From positions 1 to 5,306 of the forward strand of contig CAZRYM010000144.1 of the NCBI GenBank assembly GCA_964604305.1: DNA of 5,306 bases. Direction: 5' to 3'. Source of the DNA: JASUTC01 sp964604305 (lineage in GTDB: Bacteria > Thermotogota > Thermotogae > MWEM01). Of the stretch, positions 3,279 to 5,306 are shown piece by piece (position 1 is the first letter of the stretch; every line of letters starts with the position of its first letter). Below the pieces are notes generated by a model. The model searched no databases and was not told where the DNA came from. It worked only from the letters and a program-made list of their open reading frames with translations. A program made the translations under genes and the position numbers.

Positions 3279-5306
3279 GTTATGCATCCATTTTTTCAAT
3301 ATTGTTCTTTTCGGTCTTTGTGATCTCACTTGTCAGCGGCATTTTTGTGTTGCACAATCATGCAAAAGCTTATGCAAACAGGGTGTATTTTGCCCTGATC
3401 ATTGCCATCGGATTTTGGTCCATCGGGTTGGCTTTTGCCACTTCCGCTTCTGATGCTTCCTCGTGTGAAATTTGGCGCCGATTTTCTGCTGTTGGTTGGG
3501 GTAGCGCTTACAGTATTATTCTTCACTTCATTCTGATCATTACCGGAAAAATTCGGTTGATCAAAAAATGGTGGGGGTTGGTTTTGCTGTATGGTCCGGC
3601 TGTTATTACGGTTTTAGCCTTTGCGGTTCCGGGCATTTTGAATCCTTCACCTTATCATCTGCAATTGACCCAATATGGTTGGATTAATGTAGCCAGGATC
3701 AGGAATTACAATGTCTGGGACTGGATTTTCTTCTTCTATTATATCGGTTACGTTTTATCGGGATTGGCTCTGCTCTTACAGTGGGGAAGGAACGCAACAG
3801 AAATAAAGATCAAAAAACAATCCCTCGCTTTATTTTTGTCTTTGCTTTCAGTCTTTGTGCTGGGGTCTATTTCGGACATTATTTTAGGTAACATCCTTGG
3901 AAAAGCCCCTCAAATGGCTCCTGTGTTTTTATTGATTCCAATTTTCACCTTTATCCAAACGATCAAAAAATACGACTTCATCACTTCAAAACCTGTTGAA
4001 AAGAAGGAAAACTACGGAACCATTATTATTTGCGTGATTCTGTATGTTTTTTTGTTTTTTCTTCTGTCCGAATTAGCAGGTAAAATAAGTGGATTCGAGT
4101 TTATTCATATAACAGGAATAGGAACAAAAGGCATTATCACACAATTTCAACTACTCATTTCCATCATTCTGGTCATTAAAGAGCATAAATCCGGATTTAT
4201 TGCCGCCATTCTTTTAAACAGCTTGAGCCTTTTTTCATCTGCTGCTTTTGCCATTATTAAACAGTCTACGGATTCTTTGCCCGGAATCATTTCTTATATC
4301 ACCACTTTGTTGGTTATTTTGCTGATTGCCATTTTTAAAAAAGATATCACTACAAACATTGAAGAAATGCAAAAGCAAAGGCAAACATTAGAAGTTTCTG
4401 AAAAAAAGCTGTTTCAAATGGCTTATTATGATACACTGACAGGTTTTCACAACCGGGATTGGTTTGTCGAGAATTTAAAACAAATTATCATTGCAGCGAA
4501 GCGTTTCCCTTCCATGATCGGGGTCATTTTTGTCGATTTAGATTCTTTTAAAACGATTAATGACACCATGGGCCACTCTATTGGAGACGCTGTTTTAAAA
4601 AAAATATCGAAACTCTTGTCATCCTGTCTAAGAGAAGAAGATACCCTGACGAGATTTGGCGGTGATGAATTTTTAATAATGGTACCCCATATCGAAAAAC
4701 TGCAAGATCTTCACAAGATTACCGATCGAATTGTTAAAATCTTTAATCAGCACATTTTCGTTGAGGATAAAGAATATTTTATCACAGCCAGCGTAGGCGT
4801 TGCCGTATATCCCATTGACGGAGAAGATCCCGAAACCTTAATCAAAAATGCCGACATTGCCATGTATTCAGCCAAAAGCAAAGGCAAAAATCAATGTGTT
4901 TACTGTTCAACTGATATTAAAAATGACACAGTCAGAACCCTAAAACTGACAAATAGTCTTTACAGAGCCCTTGATAAAAACGAAATTTTCCTTGTTTATC
5001 AGCCTCAGGTAAGTGTAACCACCCAAAAGATTGTGGGATTTGAAGCCCTTTTACGGTGGGACAATGCTGAATACGGTTTCATCCCGCCTAATGTTTTTAT
5101 CCCCATGGCTGAGCAAACAGGTTTGATTAATCAGATTGGGTTGTGGGTTTTTGAAAAAGCTTGTAAACAGTTGAACAAATGGATAGCAGATGATTTCAAA
5201 TCCATTAGCATCTCAATCAATTTATCCTTAGAACAGCTAAAGGACGATCTTATTTCCGTCAAAATCCAAAAAATATTGAACGACACAAAAACTGATCCAA
5301 AAAACA
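3275..5306 (+). CDS. Membrane GGDEF-EAL protein with HisKA_7TM-type sensor (partial, 677 codons visible)
   Basis: The frame opens with ATG at 3275 (GAGG ten bases upstream) and is still open at the window end. Residues 1-230 form a seven-helix sensory block like the histidine-kinase N-terminal 7TM domain (FWSIGLAFATSAS, CEIWRRFSAVGWG, LNPSPYHLQL, VWDWIFFFYYIGYV). Residues 248-355 hold a second set of about four helices, then a charged coiled-coil linker (360-380). The GGDEF domain spans about 382-540, with DTLTGFHNR at 386, metal-binding Asp421 in FVDLDSF, an RxxD inhibitory site at 453-456, and intact GGDEF at 462-466. The EAL domain begins near 555 and shows YQPQV, EALLRW (Glu590) and SINLS (Asn649); the rest lies beyond the window. 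It should make c-di-GMP from two GTP and may also degrade it, at the membrane in response to an unknown signal. The protein type is secure; the balance of synthesis and hydrolysis is not visible here. Confidence 0.95.
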   Translation, partial: MSYASIFSILFFSVFVISLVSGIFVLHNHAKAYANRVYFALIIAIGFWSIGLAFATSASDASSCEIWRRFSAVGWGSAYSIILHFILIITGKIRLIKKWWGLVLLYGPAVITVLAFAVPGILNPSPYHLQLTQYGWINVARIRNYNVWDWIFFFYYIGYVLSGLALLLQWGRNATEIKIKKQSLALFLSLLSVFVLGSISDIILGNILGKAPQMAPVFLLIPIFTFIQTIKKYDFITSKPVEKKENYGTIIICVILYVFLFFLLSELAGKISGFEFIHITGIGTKGIITQFQLLISIILVIKEHKSGFIAAILLNSLSLFSSAAFAIIKQSTDSLPGIISYITTLLVILLIAIFKKDITTNIEEMQKQRQTLEVSEKKLFQMAYYDTLTGFHNRDWFVENLKQIIIAAKRFPSMIGVIFVDLDSFKTINDTMGHSIGDAVLKKISKLLSSCLREEDTLTRFGGDEFLIMVPHIEKLQDLHKITDRIVKIFNQHIFVEDKEYFITASVGVAVYPIDGEDPETLIKNADIAMYSAKSKGKNQCVYCSTDIKNDTVRTLKLTNSLYRALDKNEIFLVYQPQVSVTTQKIVGFEALLRWDNAEYGFIPPNVFIPMAEQTGLINQIGLWVFEKACKQLNKWIADDFKSISISINLSLEQLKDDLISVKIQKILNDTKTDPKN

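Noticed and set aside
3326..3526. Minus-strand 66-codon frame
   Set aside because: It is antisense to the seven-helix domain of the GGDEF-EAL gene and has no start signals.

Overview
The base composition is low in G+C, ribosome binding sites are purine rich (AAGGAG, GGAG, AAGGGAG), there are long A/T tracts, and the best-recognised protein is a clostridial-looking seven-transmembrane GGDEF-EAL signalling protein. Together these suggest a low-G+C Gram-positive anaerobe of the Clostridia. An Acetobacterium/Eubacterium-type acetogen would fit, but that is inference. There are no rRNA or tRNA genes, no CRISPR array, and no recognisable transposase.

Region 1 (1-812) holds the 3' end of an unrecognised plus-strand gene. 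Tail to tail with it is the amino-terminal half of an AEC (auxin efflux carrier) family permease that has lost its carboxy-terminal half exactly at the neighbour's stop codon. A 68-codon minus-strand reading frame of unknown nature follows.

Region 2 (813-1560) is an apparently intact minus-strand class I SAM-dependent methyltransferase. It has its own TATAAT promoter element and a small inverted repeat between promoter and ribosome binding site. The repeat overlaps the Shine-Dalgarno sequence and could act as an operator or RNA switch.

Region 3 (1774-2160) is the most interesting part. It is a compact minus-strand transcription unit encoding two very small proteins (40 and 43 residues). Each has a strong ribosome binding site, the first stop codon overlaps the second Shine-Dalgarno, a perfect TATAAT lies upstream, and a strong intrinsic terminator follows. 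Neither product resembles a family I recognise. Upstream lie 17-bp-spaced direct repeats around a TGACGTCA palindrome, then an 80-bp segment of almost pure A/T.

Region 4 (2233-2929) is a decayed minus-strand gene for a transglutaminase-like protein. It has four in-frame stops of all three kinds and a frame-shifting internal deletion that removed the catalytic Cys/His/Asp core.

Region 5 (2930-5306) has a 345-bp divergent spacer with an extended -10 promoter. It leads to a plus-strand gene that runs off the window end: a HisKA_7TM-type sensory membrane domain, a second membrane block, a canonical GGDEF domain with an I-site, and the first part of an EAL domain. It is a membrane-bound c-di-GMP turnover protein. 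The methyltransferase, the two-peptide operon and the GGDEF-EAL gene look alive; the AEC and transglutaminase genes between and beside them are relics. The block therefore looks like an accessory, rearranged stretch rather than one functional pathway.
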